This document shows, piece after piece, positions 38,078 to 47,296 of a DNA stretch of 64,000 nucleotides (positions are counted from its first letter, which is position 1; every line of letters starts with the position of its first letter). This DNA is from Alkaliphilus sp. NP8 (GTDB lineage Bacteria > Bacillota > Clostridia > Peptostreptococcales > Natronincolaceae): positions 1 through 64,000 of the forward strand of contig JADWMM010000027.1 in assembly GCA_015978205.1 (NCBI GenBank). The letters are read 5' to 3'. Below the pieces are notes generated by a model. It was not told the DNA's origin. It made no database searches and saw only the letters and a list, made by a program, of their open reading frames with translations. Position numbers and translations under genes: made by a program.

Positions 38078-38977
38078 TTAATCTTCATCTGGATCGATGA
38101 AAGGTATACTTACTTGTGGTGGGAATAATGGTGGATATTCTGGACAAATCTCTCTAGGACTTACTTGTTGCTCACAGAAGCCTGTGCTTAATACACATAA
38201 TTGAACTGGAACTTTAATTTTCTTTTCGCAAGTAATACATAAAGCAACTATAAAGTTAGCTGTTACTTCTCCTTCTGAATTAACTCTAATATCTCTATTA
38301 ATGTTTTGAGTAGCTAATCTAGGTGTAAATGCAATATTACAAAACTCTGTAAATTGTGGTAAGAATGCTGAATCATATACTGAAGGCATACATAATTCAA
38401 AGAAGTTAGTAACTGTTTGATTTACAGGCATTTTTCCTCTAAGAGTTGTTCTTTGACGATCTCCATCCCCATCTACATAAACAACATCCATTTCTATTAA
38501 AATACAACCAGTTATTTCAATTTCTTGAGATCCAAATATAGGAGTACCTCTATTTTCACTGTCACATTCTGTTGTATCTGTATAGATTAAATATTGCAAT
38601 AATCCAGCAGGTCCTGGAACAGTAACAGGATTTCCTTGTGCATCAGTTACAAACTGAGCTCCTGATAATGTAGTACTAGGAGTAACTGTTAAATTTCTTT
38701 TATCATTAATATTAGAAGGATTGAAAAATTTTCTAGCTCTAATATTTCTTATTCTTTTAATTCTAGATCCACATGGTAATGATCCCATTGATATATTGTT
38801 TCCACCTTGTAGTCCTTGTAAATTAAATGTTGCTGCATCATATACTTTATCCACAAATATACATTCGCCAACTACATCATCTAAACAACCATCGAAAATA
38901 CAACCAGTATTAGCTATGCAGCAAGGTTCATCAATTTGTAAAGGCTCAACATTATTTAAGTCTTTATTGTTTTCCAT
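38078..38977 (-). CDS. Cys-rich putative spore-coat or exosporium protein
   Basis: The start at 38977 (MENNKDL) is preferred because AAAGGAG is optimally placed for it, giving 299 residues. There is no signal peptide or membrane helix. Cysteines are spread over the chain in pairs (EPCCIANTGCIFDGC, CITCEKK, CVLSTGFC), with beta-rich segments between and a Pro-rich acidic C-terminus. I cannot name the family. A sigma-K-type promoter upstream suggests mother-cell expression late in sporulation, fitting a disulfide-linked coat or exosporium protein. Confidence 0.6.
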   Translation of the reverse strand: MENNKDLNNVEPLQIDEPCCIANTGCIFDGCLDDVVGECIFVDKVYDAATFNLQGLQGGNNISMGSLPCGSRIKRIRNIRARKFFNPSNINDKRNLTVTPSTTLSGAQFVTDAQGNPVTVPGPAGLLQYLIYTDTTECDSENRGTPIFGSQEIEITGCILIEMDVVYVDGDGDRQRTTLRGKMPVNQTVTNFFELCMPSVYDSAFLPQFTEFCNIAFTPRLATQNINRDIRVNSEGEVTANFIVALCITCEKKIKVPVQLCVLSTGFCEQQVSPREICPEYPPLFPPQVSIPFIDPDED

Positions 38978-39039
38978 TATATTCACTCCTTTTATTTTTT
39001 ACTTACAATAATAATAGAAGAATTTTTATATTCTTACTT

Positions 39040-39068
39040 TAGAATATGTATAAAGTAATATTTCGGTG
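39040..39068 (-). promoter_or_regulatory. Sigma-K-like promoter (minus strand)
   Basis: On the minus strand CACC (39068-39065), 16 nt, then CATATTCTA (39048-39040). This equals the sigma-K pattern mACm-N16-CATAnnnTA at every informative base. It lies about 63 nt before the Cys-rich gene. Confidence 0.6.
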
Positions 39069-39182
39069 ATAGTAATTAGTAATTTTTATTGAAAATTAGC
39101 ATATATTTAAATTAAAAAGTAATTTAATTAATAGTAGGATATTTTTTTATATTAATTATAATTTGAGATGGGAAGTGATATA

Positions 39183-40250
39183 ATGGCTTTTATACCTAAG
39201 TACGAATTTGTAATAAAAAATAAGTCTGGAGTGGTTTATAATTTTTACTTAAATGAAAAACAGCATATTGAATATATAGTCTCTAATAAAAATGGTAAAT
39301 GGAAAGAAAAAAACATAGTTATTCCTGAAGAAACAGAAAACTTTTATGTGGAAATTGATAATAAGGATAATTTTCATATTATTAGCTATCATAATGGTGG
39401 GAAATTATATTATAGCTATTATAATTTTAATGATGAAAAATGGGTAAATAATTTAATTGTTAAATATCCTGTTGAGGAACAGAAAATTTTTTATCCAGTA
39501 ATAAAGTATGTAAATAATAAGATTCATATATTTTATTATTTAAAACAAAACAAAGAAAAAGACAAATCCTATTTATTACATATAAATTTTAATAATGAAG
39601 ATTATGACACTAGTCATGTTACTACAGTATATTCTCATTCTTATATAAATCCATTTAAAATCTTTATTAATAATGAAGAAATTATATTACTTTATACGTC
39701 AGTATTAGATAAATTTGATCAAATATTTATAACTAAATTTAATACATCAGATAAGAAATGGCATGAACCTATTGCTATAACAAAGTCTGATGACAAAAAA
39801 ATATACATAAACGGACTATTAGATAATAAAAATAATCTTCATATTACTTGGAGTAAATATGATGATGAATATTTAGTAGTTAAATATTTAAATTTTAATA
39901 TTGATAAATTTAATAAAGAAATAGGAAATTTAAATCCAATATCTTTATCAGAAAAATCGAGTTGTTCATTCCCAACATTATGCTATTTTAAAGATATTTT
40001 ATGGGTTATGTGGGCAGAAGTAAACAAAGTAGCATCATGTTATTCAACTAATATGGGGAAAAATTGGTCTTCACCTTTTATCCATGAAAATACTAGAAAT
40101 CTAGACTTTAAGCGATATAGATATATATCAAATTATAATATTGAAGAAAATGATATATCATGCGATTTTATATTTGGGAGTTTATACCCAGATATACAAT
40201 TTTTAGGATTTGGAGGTGAAACTAATGATGAAATATCAACAAGTAAATAG
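39183..40250 (+). CDS. Putative beta-propeller protein
   Basis: The ATG at 39183, behind GGGAAGTG, gives 355 residues. The protein is rich in Tyr, Asn, Lys and aromatic residues. It shows repeated blade-like units with the pattern hydrophobic-strand, turn, NNK/DNKN...HIxWSK (for example NNLHITWSKYDDEY, WVMWAEVNKVASCYSTN, MGKNWSSPF). This recalls BNR/Asp-box propellers. No signal peptide is seen and no catalytic motif is recognised. The end overlaps the next gene by 26 nt, so the two are translationally coupled. Confidence 0.55.
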   Translation: MAFIPKYEFVIKNKSGVVYNFYLNEKQHIEYIVSNKNGKWKEKNIVIPEETENFYVEIDNKDNFHIISYHNGGKLYYSYYNFNDEKWVNNLIVKYPVEEQKIFYPVIKYVNNKIHIFYYLKQNKEKDKSYLLHINFNNEDYDTSHVTTVYSHSYINPFKIFINNEEIILLYTSVLDKFDQIFITKFNTSDKKWHEPIAITKSDDKKIYINGLLDNKNNLHITWSKYDDEYLVVKYLNFNIDKFNKEIGNLNPISLSEKSSCSFPTLCYFKDILWVMWAEVNKVASCYSTNMGKNWSSPFIHENTRNLDFKRYRYISNYNIEENDISCDFIFGSLYPDIQFLGFGGETNDEISTSK

Positions 40251-40680
40251 TACATTTATACCTAAGAATAATTCTACTAAAGATATCATAAAAAATAATA
40301 TTACTTTAGAAGATGGTTGGGATTTTACAGATGAAAAAAACGAAGAACTATCATTAAAAATTGAAGAGTATGAAAATAAGATAAAAAAATATGAAGATGA
40401 AGTAAATGATTTAGAGAAAGTTTTAAAGTCTAGATCTCAAGAAATTCACTCATATAATAATGTTATAGTTGCATTAGAAGATGAAATTAAAGAACTTAAA
40501 GATAAAGCAAATAAAAATGAATTTAATGAAACTAAAACATTAAATGAGGATTTAACAAAATTAGAAGAGGAAAATATTAAGTTACAGGAACAAAATAGCA
40601 AATTAGTAAAAGAGCTATCTACTCAAAAAGAGCATACTCAATTACTTTATGCATTAATGATAATGTTTGTAATATTATAA
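40225..40680 (+). CDS. Coiled-coil protein with C-terminal membrane anchor
   Basis: The ATG at 40225, behind GGAGGTG inside the previous gene, gives 151 residues. Residues about 45-135 are a continuous heptad-rich coiled coil (EEYENKIKKYEDEVNDLEK, LTKLEEENIKLQEQNSKLV). The last 13 residues (LLYALMIMFVIL) form a short hydrophobic tail, so it looks like a tail-anchored protein. Function is unknown. Its overlap with the propeller gene suggests a joint complex, possibly at a membrane. Confidence 0.6.
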   Translation: MMKYQQVNSTFIPKNNSTKDIIKNNITLEDGWDFTDEKNEELSLKIEEYENKIKKYEDEVNDLEKVLKSRSQEIHSYNNVIVALEDEIKELKDKANKNEFNETKTLNEDLTKLEEENIKLQEQNSKLVKELSTQKEHTQLLYALMIMFVIL

Positions 40681-40711
40681 AAAAGTGTACATATTAAAAT
40701 ATAATTAATAT

Positions 40712-40757
40712 AAATGAAAGATTAACCTTATACAATTGAATAGGTAATCTTTCATTT
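40712..40757. terminator. Bidirectional terminator upstream of rarA end
   Basis: AATGAAAGATTA with CCT (40713-40727) pairs with AGGTAATCTTTCATT (40742-40756) with one bulge, flanked by A- and T-rich runs between converging genes. Confidence 0.75.
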
Positions 40758-40762
40758 TGTTT

Positions 40763-42022
40763 TTAAAGTTTTTTTATTTTATCCCAATAAGATTTCATAG
40801 AATTTTCAAATTTATTATTACCGTATTTATAATAAATTTTATTTTTTATCTTTTCTGGCATATATTCTTGATCCACATAACTATTAGGGTAATCATGAGG
40901 GTATAAATACATATCTTTATTATTTATAGATAAATTTGAATGACTATCACATAAATAGGCAGGTATTTCACCTATATCTATTTTATCTAAGTCTTCTAGT
41001 GCAGCATTAATGGCTTTGTATGCAGAGTTTGATTTTGGTAAAGAGGCAAGAAGAATAGTAGATTGTGCTAAGGGTATTCTTGCTTCTGGAAAACCTAATT
41101 GCAGCGCTGCATCTGTACAGGATTTTACTATTGAGATAGCCTGTGGATAAGCTAGTCCTATATCTTCAGATGCAATAACTAAAAGTCTTCTACAAATAGA
41201 GGTTAAATCCCCACCTTTAATTAATCTTGCAAGAGCATGTATACTAGCTTGTTGGTCAGAGCCCCTTATGCTTTTCTGGAATAAACTAAGAACATTGTAA
41301 TGAGCATCTCCATCTCTATCATAATTAGTAATCTTACTTTGAGAACATTCCACAGCATTTTCTATATTTACAATAATTTCATCCGGATTGTATATAGAGT
41401 ATGTATTTATTATTAACTCTAATGTATTTAGACCTCGCCTTAAATCTCCAGAAGATACCTCTGCAATGTATTTTAAAGCTTTATTTTCATATTTGATTTT
41501 AATATTTAATCGTTTTTCTTCAGAATCCATAGCTTTTTTTAAGCCATGTATTAAATCATTAATCTCTAATTGCTTAAATTCAATAGTAGTACATCTGCTT
41601 AAAAGAGCGTTAAATATAGAAAAATTAACATTTTCAGTAGTACTTCCAATTAGAGTTATATCTCCGTTTTCTATGTATTCCAATATCGATTGTTGTTGCT
41701 TTTTATTTAAATAATGAATCTCATCTATGTATAGTAATATACCGTTCATAGTATGCAGTGTTCCTATTTGCGCTATAACATGTTTTATATCGTCTATTTT
41801 AGCATTAGTACCGTTAATTTTATAAAATTCTTTATTAGAACTTTTAGCTATTATATTTGCTACTGTAGTTTTACCTGTACCAGATGGTCCATAAAAAATC
41901 ATATTAGGAATTATTTTAGATTCAGTTATTCTATTTAATAATTTTCTATCACCTATAATATGCTTTTGACCGATTATTTCATTTAATTCTGTAGGTCTTA
42001 TTCTATCAGCTAAAGGTCTCAT
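40763..42022 (-). CDS. rarA: Replication-associated recombination protein A
   Basis: RarA (MgsA) is an AAA+ ATPase acting at stalled replication forks. The start at 42022 (MRPLADRIRPTELNEIIGQKHI) is chosen because AGGAGG lies 8 nt upstream of it, giving 419 residues. Walker A GPSGTGKTT, Walker B LLYIDEIHYLN and sensor GSTTENVNFS are visible. The C-terminal tetramerisation region (SIRGSDQQASIHALARLIKGGD; ASEDIGLAYPQA) is complete. Confidence 0.94.
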   Translation of the reverse strand: MRPLADRIRPTELNEIIGQKHIIGDRKLLNRITESKIIPNMIFYGPSGTGKTTVANIIAKSSNKEFYKINGTNAKIDDIKHVIAQIGTLHTMNGILLYIDEIHYLNKKQQQSILEYIENGDITLIGSTTENVNFSIFNALLSRCTTIEFKQLEINDLIHGLKKAMDSEEKRLNIKIKYENKALKYIAEVSSGDLRRGLNTLELIINTYSIYNPDEIIVNIENAVECSQSKITNYDRDGDAHYNVLSLFQKSIRGSDQQASIHALARLIKGGDLTSICRRLLVIASEDIGLAYPQAISIVKSCTDAALQLGFPEARIPLAQSTILLASLPKSNSAYKAINAALEDLDKIDIGEIPAYLCDSHSNLSINNKDMYLYPHDYPNSYVDQEYMPEKIKNKIYYKYGNNKFENSMKSYWDKIKKL

Positions 42023-42371
42023 AATTAGCCTCCTAGTATTAATATTCATACTACATTATATCATTATAATATTAAATTTGTAGTACATAACTTAGACTTA
42101 TTTTAACAAGGTTTACATAAATAAATATTAAATAAAAATTAGCAATATTCACCATATTATATAGGATAAATCTATAACTTTACACTTAAATATAGATAAA
42201 TTCTATATTATTCAAAAATGTAGTTAAATAGCACATTATAGAGTTTAAAGTATTTAATATTCATAAAAATTGATTAAAGTTTGGTAAAATAGAATTGATA
42301 TAGTGATTTAATTTATGTATATTTAATTAAGAAGAATGGACTAGTATATATAATATTAGGAGGGGTAATAA
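42023..42371. other. Divergent intergenic region, rarA and ABC operon
   Basis: About 350 nt of very AT-rich sequence with no supported ORF. It contains a perfect 8-bp inverted repeat AATATAGA/TCTATATT (42189-42196/42202-42209). The ribosome binding site AGGAGGGG of the ABC operon is at the end. I could not assign a confident promoter or riboswitch. Confidence 0.4.
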
Positions 42372-43607
42372 ATGAGAAAAGCAGTATTAATTTTTATAGC
42401 ACTTACATTAATAATTGAAATTACAGCTTGTGCACAACAGAAGGTTGCTCAGTACAATTTATCTGAAAAAGACTGGAATGTTGTACTAGAAGAAGCCAAA
42501 GGAACTACTGTGAACTTTTATGGGTATGGTGGAGATCAGAAAACTAACAACTGGATTGATACATATTTATCCAATGAGTTAAAAGAAAAATATGATATAA
42601 CTATAAACAGAGTAGGAATGAATATAGATGAAATTCTAAACAAGTTATTAAATGAGAAGCAACTTAATGTAAACAATGGAAATATAGATGTGGTATGGAT
42701 AAATGGAGAAAACTTCTTTACAGCAAAAGAGAATGACTTATTATTTGGCCCATTTACACATAAACTTCCTAACTTTAACCAATATATAGATAAAAATTCC
42801 GTTGAAGTTAATTATGATTTTGGATTTCCGGTAGAAGGATATGAGGCTCCTTTTGGAAAATCTCAATTTGTAATGATATATGACAGTGAAAAAGTAAAAA
42901 ATATTCCTGTAAATCATAAGGAACTATTACAGTTTGTAAAAAATAATCCTGGTAAGTTTACTTATCCTGCTCCTCCTGACTTTACAGGAAGTGCATTCAT
43001 AAGAAATATAATATATGATATTGTAGGTTATGAACAGTTTATGGATATGGAAGCAGATGAACAAATAGTTAGAGAAGCTATTCAACCTGCAATAGATTAT
43101 TTTGTAGAATTAAAGCCATATCTATGGAAAGAAGGTAATACATACCCATCAGAAAGTGGGCTATTGGATAATATGTACTCAGATAATGAAGTAGTAATGA
43201 CTATGTCATATAATCCAAATCATGTCTCTAGTAAAATAGAAACAGGTGAATTTAATGAAACATCAAGGTCATTTGTCTTTGATAAAGGGAGTATAGGAAA
43301 TACGCATTTTTTAGCTATACCTTATAATTCAGAAAATAAATCAGGGGCATTAGCAGTTATAGACTATATACTAAGTGTTGAGGCTCAAGCTTCTAAATAT
43401 GTACCTAAAACATGGGGAGACCTTCCAGTACTTGATAATAGTAAATTAAACCATGAAGAAAAAGCTTTGTTTGATAATATAAACATTGGAAAGGGAACTA
43501 TTTCACAAGATGTACTCTTAAATAATAGACTACCTGAAATGCCAGCAGATTTAGTACCAATAATTGAAAAAATATGGATGGAAAATGTACCTAAAAAGGG
43601 TGAATAA
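42372..43607 (+). CDS. ABC transporter substrate-binding lipoprotein, YnjB type
   Basis: The 411-aa product starts with a lipoprotein signal (MRKAVLIFIALTLIIEITAC, lipobox ITAC, C20). The mature part matches the YnjB/COG4134 class of solute-binding proteins (TVNFYGYGGDQKTNNWIDTYL; DVVWINGENFF; AVIDYILSVEAQASKY). The substrate of the YnjBCD class is not established. It heads an operon with two permeases, an ATPase, VTT proteins and an Fe-S protein. Confidence 0.85.
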   Translation: MRKAVLIFIALTLIIEITACAQQKVAQYNLSEKDWNVVLEEAKGTTVNFYGYGGDQKTNNWIDTYLSNELKEKYDITINRVGMNIDEILNKLLNEKQLNVNNGNIDVVWINGENFFTAKENDLLFGPFTHKLPNFNQYIDKNSVEVNYDFGFPVEGYEAPFGKSQFVMIYDSEKVKNIPVNHKELLQFVKNNPGKFTYPAPPDFTGSAFIRNIIYDIVGYEQFMDMEADEQIVREAIQPAIDYFVELKPYLWKEGNTYPSESGLLDNMYSDNEVVMTMSYNPNHVSSKIETGEFNETSRSFVFDKGSIGNTHFLAIPYNSENKSGALAVIDYILSVEAQASKYVPKTWGDLPVLDNSKLNHEEKALFDNINIGKGTISQDVLLNNRLPEMPADLVPIIEKIWMENVPKKGE

Positions 43608-43609
43608 AA

Positions 43610-44473
43610 TTGAAGAATAAATATAAACCTTATGTAATGCTTATACCTGTTATGATAGTAATACTAGGTATATTCATTAACGGACTTATTATGGCATTTA
43701 TACAAAGTCTAGGATACTTTAAGGCAATAGGATTAACAGAGATTACTTTTAAATATTATAAGGAAGTGCTGACAAGCCAAGGGTTTTTATCATCTCTTGG
43801 CTTTAGTGTTTATATAGCTACAATATCTTCAGTAATAGCAGTTGTTTTAGGTGTTATTTTAGCATATTCTATTCTTCGCAGTACACATAGAAAAGGTATA
43901 GAAGAAGCAGTATATAAGATTCCTATATTTGTACCTCATATTGTTGCAGCATTACTTGCATATAATATATTAGCTCAAAGTGGAGTAGTACCTAGAGTTT
44001 TATATAGTATAGGAATTATTAAAGATCAATCTCAATTTCCTTCTTTACTATATGATAAAAATGGTATTGGAATAATAATAGCTTATATATGGAAAGGAAT
44101 ACCTTTTGTAGCTATGGTTGTATACACTATATTGAGTAATATAAATAATAAGTTATCCCAGGTAGCACTTAACTTAGGAGCAAATAATAGACAAGTATTT
44201 TTTTATATACTACTTCCATTTATTATGCCATCCATATTTTCATCATTTATAATAATATTTGCATTTTCATTTGGAGCATATGAGCTTCCATTTTTACTTG
44301 GACCTACTAGTCCAAAAGCATTACCAGTTAAAGCGTATGTAGAGTATACAAATTCTAACTTAGCTAACAGACCTTATGCTATGGTTATAAATATGATATT
44401 AACTATAGTATCACTAATTTTAGTTTGGTTATATAATAAATCTTTTGAACTAATTTCTAAATATAACAGGTGA
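43610..44473 (+). CDS. ABC transporter permease (first)
   Basis: The 287-aa permease starts at TTG behind AAGGGTG, 2 nt after the binding-protein gene. It has six predicted helices and the BPD_transp_1 EAA-type loop (LGANNRQVFFYILLPFIMP). In enterobacterial YnjC both permease halves are fused. Here they are separate genes with a 4-nt gap. Confidence 0.88.
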   Translation: MKNKYKPYVMLIPVMIVILGIFINGLIMAFIQSLGYFKAIGLTEITFKYYKEVLTSQGFLSSLGFSVYIATISSVIAVVLGVILAYSILRSTHRKGIEEAVYKIPIFVPHIVAALLAYNILAQSGVVPRVLYSIGIIKDQSQFPSLLYDKNGIGIIIAYIWKGIPFVAMVVYTILSNINNKLSQVALNLGANNRQVFFYILLPFIMPSIFSSFIIIFAFSFGAYELPFLLGPTSPKALPVKAYVEYTNSNLANRPYAMVINMILTIVSLILVWLYNKSFELISKYNR

Positions 44474-44477
44474 TTAA

Positions 44478-45290
44478 ATGAAAGTAAAACAAAGTAAGTT
44501 ATTTAGTCTTATTATGTATATAATAATTTTCTTATTAGTGCTTCCACTTATTATTATAATAATATGGAGTGTTGCTAAAAGTTGGCCATGGCCTAGTATA
44601 TTTCCTAATGCCATAGGTCTGAGAGGTTGGAAATATTTTTTTAAACCTACAAGTAAGTCAATTATTATTCTTTTACATAGTGTTTATTTATCAATGATAG
44701 TTACTATAATTACTTTAATTATAACTATACCTGCTGCTAAAGCATTAGCTTTATATAATTTTAAAGGAAAGAAAATAGTTGAGCTTTTGATTATTGCTCC
44801 GTTAATTGTATCTCCTGTAGCAGTAGCTATGGGAATTCATTTGTTTTTTATAAAATTAGGGTTATCTAATACCTTTATTGGAGTAGTACTAGTTCATTTA
44901 GTACCTTGCATTCCATATAGTGTAAAAATATTAAAAAATGTGTTTGAAATAACAGGTGAATCTATGGAAATGCAATCAAGAGTTTTAGGTGCCAGTAAGC
45001 TTCAAACTTTTAAACATGTCACCTTACCAATTATATCACCAGGGTTAGTATCCGCAGGAAGCTTAGTATTTACAGTTTCTTTCAGTCAATACTTTTTAAC
45101 TTTTCTTATAGGTGGGGGAAGAGTAGTTACTTTTCCTATGGTTATGTTTCCGTTTGTACAAAGTGGAGATAGGATGATGGCATCAGTTTACAGTATTGTA
45201 TTCATATTTACCACACTAGCTTGTATGTACATTATGGAAAAAATCACGAAAAAATATTATAAAACAGAAGGTTATTTTTACATTAATTAG
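44478..45290 (+). CDS. ABC transporter permease (second)
   Basis: The 270-aa permease has six helices and a conserved cytoplasmic loop (SRVLGASKLQTFKHVTLPIISPG) that docks to the ATPase. It pairs with the preceding permease to form the membrane channel. It is related to the spermidine/thiamine/iron class of importers. Confidence 0.88.
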   Translation: MKVKQSKLFSLIMYIIIFLLVLPLIIIIIWSVAKSWPWPSIFPNAIGLRGWKYFFKPTSKSIIILLHSVYLSMIVTIITLIITIPAAKALALYNFKGKKIVELLIIAPLIVSPVAVAMGIHLFFIKLGLSNTFIGVVLVHLVPCIPYSVKILKNVFEITGESMEMQSRVLGASKLQTFKHVTLPIISPGLVSAGSLVFTVSFSQYFLTFLIGGGRVVTFPMVMFPFVQSGDRMMASVYSIVFIFTTLACMYIMEKITKKYYKTEGYFYIN

Positions 45291-45307
45291 ATTAGGAGAA
45301 GTTGGTT

Positions 45308-46339
45308 ATGTCACAAATAAAATTAAAAAATATAACGAAATTTTTTGATAGTAAAAGGATATTAGATGATATTAATTTAGAAGTAAAAAAAGGGGAGATG
45401 GTGTCTCTTTTAGGTCCATCTGGTTGTGGTAAAACGACAACTCTTAAAATAATTGCAGGACTTTTAAATCCAGATAATGGTGATATATTATTTGAAGGTG
45501 ATTCGGTTTTGAATATACCTGTTGAAAAAAGAGGTGCAGTAATAGTATTTCAAGATTACCTTTTGTTTCCTCATTTAAATACAGCTGAAAATATAGAGTT
45601 TGGATTAAAAATGGCAAAAATAGATAAATTTAAAAGACGCAAACGTGTTAAAAAAATGCTTCAGTTAGTTCAATTAGAAGGATATGAAAATAAATATCCA
45701 AGAGAATTATCAGGAGGACAAAAACAAAGAGTAGCACTTGCAAGAGCATTAGCAATAGAGCCTAAAGTCCTTTTATTAGATGAACCTTTTTCAAATCTTG
45801 ACAGTAGATTAAGAGAAAATATGAGAGATTTTATCCTTCAAATACAAAGAGAACTTAATATAACTACTATTTTAGTTACACATGATAAAGAAGAAGCATT
45901 AATGACATCGGACAAAATAGCTATAATGCTTGATGGAAAAATAAAACAGTTTGGTTCTCCTATAGAACTTTATAAAAACCCTATTTCATCAGAAGTAGCT
46001 GATTTTTTTGGTGAAAAAAATTATATTAAAGGGTGTATAAAGGATGAAATGTTCACATCAGATATAATCAATGTAAAAACTGATTTTAACAAGTATTTAT
46101 CCGTAAAGGCAATGATTAACCCAGAAGATATAAAAGTATTTGAGCTACAGAGTAATACAGATATTACAGGGATAATAAAAATGAAAAAATACGCAGGAGA
46201 TAGAATATACTACACTATTTCAGTTAATGGTGTAGAACTAAAATGTATATCAGAACCTAACGAATTATTCAACATAGATGATAAGGTAGGAGTTAATATA
46301 AACTTTAATAATTTAGTGTTTTTTCCAATTGATAATTAA
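45308..46339 (+). CDS. ABC transporter ATP-binding protein, YnjD/PotA-like
   Basis: The ATG at 45308, with AGGAGAA seven nt upstream, gives 343 residues. An upstream TTG at 45302 is less likely. Walker A GPSGCGKTT, Q-loop FQDYLLFPHL, signature LSGGQKQRVALARAL, Walker B VLLLDEPFSNLD and the H-loop are complete. A C-terminal TOBE-like regulatory domain occupies about residues 235-343. It energises the two permeases encoded just upstream. Confidence 0.92.
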   Translation: MSQIKLKNITKFFDSKRILDDINLEVKKGEMVSLLGPSGCGKTTTLKIIAGLLNPDNGDILFEGDSVLNIPVEKRGAVIVFQDYLLFPHLNTAENIEFGLKMAKIDKFKRRKRVKKMLQLVQLEGYENKYPRELSGGQKQRVALARALAIEPKVLLLDEPFSNLDSRLRENMRDFILQIQRELNITTILVTHDKEEALMTSDKIAIMLDGKIKQFGSPIELYKNPISSEVADFFGEKNYIKGCIKDEMFTSDIINVKTDFNKYLSVKAMINPEDIKVFELQSNTDITGIIKMKKYAGDRIYYTISVNGVELKCISEPNELFNIDDKVGVNINFNNLVFFPIDN

Positions 46340-46602
46340 TCTGTAGAATATTAACTTATATAATTAGTAAAAAATACGTCTCATTACAGTTTGGCTATAT
46401 ACATTAGATATTGTTTATATCGATAGTTAACTTTTGAATGATAAAAACAATCTATTGGACAGTATAAATAGTTAACCATATAATTGTTACATGTAAGGTA
46501 CAATCTGTGATTAGTTGCTTCACTACTTATGTAAAATATAAATCAAGGAGTCTATTATAAATATATAATGTAAAAGGGCTTCTATGGGAGGCAGATGATA
46601 AA

Positions 46603-47295
46603 TTGAAAAATATAAAAAAATCAACTTATATTAAAACAGGTGTAATTTTAGCAATAATTTGTATGTATTTATTCATTACTCCAATTAAAAATACTATAGA
46701 TGAAGTAATCTCTGTATTTGCCACATTAGATGTAGAAGCTATAAAAGCATATATACTATCTTTTGGTATATGGGCACCAGTAATATCGTTTTTATTAATG
46801 ATATTCCAATCTTTAGCTGCACCATTACCAGCATTTTTAATAACATTTGCAAATGCAGCTTTATTTGGTTGGGTAAAGGGAGCTATTCTTTCTTGGACTT
46901 CTGCTATGGCTGGAGCAGTAATATGCTTTTATATATCAAAAATCTATGGTAGAAATACTGCTGAAAAAATGACAAATAAATTTGCTTTAGAAGAAGTAGA
47001 TAAATTTTTTGACAAATACGGTAATTATGCTATTTTAATAGCTAGATTATTACCATTTATGTCTTTTGATATTGTTAGTTATGCTGCTGGGCTTACTTCA
47101 ATGGGATTATGGTCATTCTTTTGGGCTACAGGAGTTGGTCAGCTTCCAGCAACTATCGTATACTCGTATGTTGGTGGTATGTTAACTGGAGGAGTTAAGA
47201 CTTTCGTTACAGGTTTACTAATACTATTCTCACTTAGTATACTAATAATCCTTATTAAAAAGATAATGAATGATAGAAAAAGAAAGTGTGCTTAG
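46603..47295 (+). CDS. TVP38/TMEM64 (VTT domain) membrane protein, full length
   Basis: The 230-aa product starts at TTG behind GGGAGGC. It has five to six helices with the VTT/DedA-like core (ALFGWVKGAILSWTSAMAGAVICFYISKIYG) and ARLLPFMSFDIVSYAAGLT. VTT proteins include lipid scramblase-type and transporter-like members, and the role of this subgroup is unknown. The Fe-S gene starts 1 nt after its stop. Confidence 0.87.
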   Translation: MKNIKKSTYIKTGVILAIICMYLFITPIKNTIDEVISVFATLDVEAIKAYILSFGIWAPVISFLLMIFQSLAAPLPAFLITFANAALFGWVKGAILSWTSAMAGAVICFYISKIYGRNTAEKMTNKFALEEVDKFFDKYGNYAILIARLLPFMSFDIVSYAAGLTSMGLWSFFWATGVGQLPATIVYSYVGGMLTGGVKTFVTGLLILFSLSILIILIKKIMNDRKRKCA

Positions 47296-47296
47296 A

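Noticed and set aside
46340-46602. Possible RNA element between the ABC ATPase and the VTT gene
   Set aside because: ATAGTTAAC occurs twice (near 46422 and 46467), but no stable dyad or known riboswitch motif supports a call.
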